From NCBI GenBank assembly GCA_964019155.1, contig OZ025240.1:18225021-18289020 (forward strand): DNA of 64,000 nucleotides, read 5' to 3'. A model generated the notes under the pieces. The model was not told the DNA's origin. It did no database searches and saw only the letters and a list, made by a program, of their open reading frames with translations. Of the stretch, positions 61,058 through 64,000 are shown one piece after another. This DNA comes from Osedax fenrisi (Eukaryota; Annelida; Polychaeta; Sabellida; Siboglinidae). The position numbers and the translations under genes are program-made. How positions within the stretch are numbered: position 1 is the first letter of the stretch; each line of letters opens with the position of its first letter.

Positions 61058-61080
<23 letters not shown>
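60844..61080. repeat. 133-bp tandem duplication and poly(A) run
   Basis: GTGCATATTCTATTATAATA at 60844 recurs at 60977 with the following GGTTAGTATTTGAT and TTTCTAAAGATATGGTG. The second copy ends in a run of more than 20 A. Confidence 0.85.
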
Positions 61081-61088
<8 letters not shown>

Positions 61089-61525
61089 TTTAAAATTATT
61101 AAATCACTGATATCTCAGCTCTTTTTTATAAACTACTTTTATATATTTGAAGATCCATAACTCATGAACTACTATATCAAACTACATGAAACTTTCAGAA
61201 TTTATATATAATAGTATACTCCTCCGAAATAACTATTTATACTACAATATCTTTCATAGCTACATATAATAAATTTAACATTTATGGACATCTTTGGAAT
61301 TTTTATTTTTTTATAAATGGTAATATGTAGGTAACATTATCTTGATATTATACTAATCAATAAATTGTAAATTATAGTTATATATTTAGTTATACATATA
61401 ATATACAAGATACAAAAAAAATTAGGATAATATTTTATGTATTTCTAGAGTTTGTTGTGCTTTTAGTAAATCATATATCTCCTATGTTCACCATGTAAAA
61501 CTCCATAACTGGCGACGGCCCTTAT

Positions 61526-61529
<4 letters not shown>

Positions 61530-61587
<58 letters not shown>

Positions 61588-61600
61588 GTATATATATAAT
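61530..61600. repeat. (TA)n microsatellite
   Basis: About 45 bp of pure TA, then TATG-interrupted TA. Confidence 0.9.
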
Positions 61601-61692
61601 ATAAAAGTCGTATAATATGTCACACGTATTTTAGTGGTCGGTAATTTGTTAAAGTTTTATACCAAAAATATAATTGACGTATTCTTAATATA

Positions 61693-62481
61693 GGGGAGAG
61701 TGCTCTAATATCGACATGCACATAATATTGACACCCTAGAGATCTCCGAAAATATAATTCCAATCAAAAAATAATTAATGTATGAAATTGTAATCAATAT
61801 AATTCTAATTTATATAAGTATAATTTTTTTTTTAATATTTATATTATTTAATTATAAACAAAAAATTGATTTTTTAGTTACAACTCTAAATTTATGAAAT
61901 TTTTGAAGTACAATATAGATTCACGATCATTTGAAAAAAATTATATTTTAAATATTTTAAATTATATTTTACAATGTGCCGAAAAGATTTTGTATTTTTG
62001 ATAATTTGTTACAAAATTATTGACTTTTACCTAAGCAACATACATTTTCATAATACCGACACCCTAATTGCACGTAATATCGACACCCTTTAACCAATCA
62101 GCGTTATTTGTTTATAATGTGCGTGCGTTATGATAACATTAATATTATAAAAAAAAAATGTATGAATTGCGTGTGTTAACTAAAAGTAACGCGCATTCAA
62201 TTCTGATTGGGTAGTGTATATTACATAATATATGGTATATCTAAATATCGATATATTTAGGGTGTCGATATTATGTGCCAAGGTGTCGGTATTCGTGGCA
62301 GTGCCTGTAATATCAACACCCCTGTTATCTCGGAGTTAAACAAACTAAATTAAATTTTAAAATAGCTATTATATGTAATACCTACTTAATACTTATAAAT
62401 AAAATTAGGTAATATTTAATTGAGAAATAATAAAGTTATGGTGATTTATTACTAGGGTGTCGGTATTCGAGTACTCTCCCC
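61693..62481. mobile_element. 789-bp TIR element built of AATATCGACACCCT motifs
   Basis: Ends GGGGAGAGTGCTC and GAGTACTCTCCCC, flanked by TA (61691-61692, 62482-62483). At least eight copies of the motif (TAATATCGACACCCT and its complement GGGTGTCGATATTA) occur in both orientations. No ORF. Right terminus ATTCGAGTACTCTCCCCTA is shared with 11198-11216 and 41317-41335. Confidence 0.8.
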
Positions 62482-63047
62482 TACACATGTATCCAATTAC
62501 CGACCCCCTATTTATGCATGTCAATATAATTCTATCAAGAAATTTAAAATAACAAAAGTATGTATTTCCATGGCATTAATATTAATCATAATATTACCCT
62601 AATTAATAAATTTAAAATAAATATATAGAATATCAAATAATTCATTACAAATAGTCATTTAGGAATCGGTAATTGGAGATTATCCTCTACTTATATACAA
62701 TATAATGTCTTATTTGTTGTTTCATTACATATTTTCTTGATTATTTTACTTTATTTTTTTAATATTTATTATCGAGTACTTTAAGATATGTTCTATTTCA
62801 TGTTTAAAGCTATTGAGGTAGATATCCTTTATTATATTGCTTTTTGACAGATATGAAAAACCACACTTTTTTAAAACTCCAACTTTAAAGATTTTAAATA
62901 TCTTTACATAATTTTTTAGAGGTATATATATAATTCATTTTTCTATATGACCACTTATTTGTTATTTAAATATTATATATATAGCATTTTAAAGGTAATT
63001 TAAATTTTTTTATTTTGTAAAGGTATACATATAATATAATACATTTA

Positions 63048-63865
63048 AAGCTGCGTTCACATATAGCAACTTTGCTGCAAAATCGCAGCAACTTTGCAGC
63101 AAAAATCACGACGAACAAAATCGTCAGGTGTGAACACAACGGCAAAATTTGCAGCAAAAAACATTCACGTGCAAAATCACTGCAAAATCGCAGCAACTTT
63201 GCAGCAAAATGAATAGCAAACATGTTTGCTATATGTGCAAAATTTTGTCCAAACGCAAAGACTTTTCTATAATTATTGATAAACAATAAATAAGCATTAT
63301 TAAAAATATCGGAAGAAATTAATAAAGTATCAAATATAATCTTGTTTTACGAGAGTCACATATGTTTATGGGATCCCGCGAATCGGGACTACTATAATAA
63401 AATAATTAAAAACAAGCTGTTGCAGGAAATAGCACTGGATGTCTTATATTTCTTTTTATATTAAAATATTCACTTAATAAATATGTTGCTATAATTTTTC
63501 TATTATTAACATTATTATTATTATAATTTGAGTAATACTTATACTTATGAAATGCATTATAATTTAAAGAAAATTGCATGTTATATGTATACGACTATTA
63601 TCTTTAAGTATAAACGTAATAAATTATGTAAATCAAATTTTATAATAATAAAATAAATTTATAATTGAAATAATAAATAATTGTATTATCGCAAGTGTAA
63701 CGTTCAAAGTTCAAAGTTCGACAAAATCGTAGACGAAAATGTTTGCTAGGTGTGAACACTCCGGCGAAATCGCTGCGATTTTGCTGAGTATTTTGCTGCA
63801 AAATAGTTTGCAAAATTCTGTCTCGACGATTTTGCAAGCAAAATCGCTATATGTGAACGCAGCTT
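63048..63865. mobile_element. 818-bp TIR element built of GCAAAATCGCAGCAA motifs
   Basis: The terminal 20 bp (AAGCTGCGTTCACATATAGC and its complement) are perfect inverted repeats between TA dinucleotides. Subterminal regions 63060-63240 and 63700-63850 are arrays of TTTGCAGCAAAATCGCAGCA-like motifs on both strands, with GTGTGAACAC blocks. The centre is AT-rich. Short frames through the motif array are not genes. Confidence 0.85.
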
Positions 63866-63869
63866 TATA

Positions 63870-64000
63870 TACATATAATAATAAAACATGATATACCATT
63901 TTAATTATGAAATTATATTATTAACAAATGGAACGTCTATATATATATGTATACATATGCGTGTTATCTAAATATACTGATACTTTTAATAATATATATT
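63870..64000. other. AT-rich end of window
   Basis: No feature seen. Confidence 0.5.

Larger units (their letters stand above)
59524..62689. mobile_element. ~3.2-kb putative TIR element with TA ends, nested insertions
   Basis: Left TAGGGGAAAGTCTCCAAATA and right ATTGGAGATTATCCTCTA are inverted repeats with mismatches, possibly with TA duplication. Related internal motifs (GGTCGGTAAT, ATTACCGACCCCC) lie at 61635 and 62505. It contains a LINE-like (AATC)n tail at 59995, two tandem repeats and the nested element at 61693. No transposase found. The boundaries could instead belong to separate elements. Confidence 0.45.

Noticed and set aside
62966..63899. Short minus frames with FAAKLLRFCS repeats
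   Set aside because: Translations of the motif array in the 63048-63865 TIR element.

Overview
This is a very AT-rich animal (metazoan) nuclear DNA window. GT/AG-spliced exons, a tRNA-derived SINE, several LINE lineages, TIR transposons and long (TA)n tracts all point to an invertebrate-type genome. The strongest taxonomic anchor is a gene fragment I recognise as mitochondrial ribosomal protein mS31 (MRPS31). I see no bacterial or viral genes. The species cannot be named from the sequence.

Positions 1 to about 54,125 are a diverged tandem array of one locus. Four successive units start at about 656, 14,615, 28,430 and 45,993. Each unit begins with a CRE/TATA-like block, followed by a 30-bp minisatellite. 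In the three units that extend that far, there follow the last exon of MRPS31 (+ strand), the 3' end of an unidentified gene in convergent orientation (four candidate exons, - strand), and an old LINE 3' end with an (AATC)n tail. Unit C (28.4-46.0 kb) has intact versions of both genes, including the penultimate MRPS31 exon at 32,256-32,360. Units A and B have a broken RTE-type retrotransposon (- strand) where that exon should be, and in-frame stops in the last MRPS31 exon. Unit B also has a frameshift in the convergent gene. Unit D (46.0-54.1 kb) is interrupted by two LINEs (47.1-53.1 kb) and ends where unique sequence begins.

The units carry different insertions, which serve as presence/absence evidence. 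SINEs at 9.05 and 12.76 kb are found in A only. B alone has a 453-bp TIR element at 16.77 kb and a LINE piece at 15.75 kb. C alone has a 1.6-kb TIR element at 29.57 kb, a 1.4-kb tandem duplication carrying an RTE 3' half (33.26-36.05 kb), a TTAA-flanked MITE at 36.41 kb, and a 36-bp perfect palindrome with 8-bp flanking repeats at 39.40 kb. D has the LINE pair.

From 54.1 kb to the end the sequence is single-copy flank without recognisable genes. It contains tandem duplications, a long perfect hairpin (57.45 kb) and at least four TIR-bounded elements (58.31, 59.52, nested 61.69, and 63.05 kb). Several TIR elements here have bodies largely made of one short motif repeated on both strands. That is the most unusual feature of the window.
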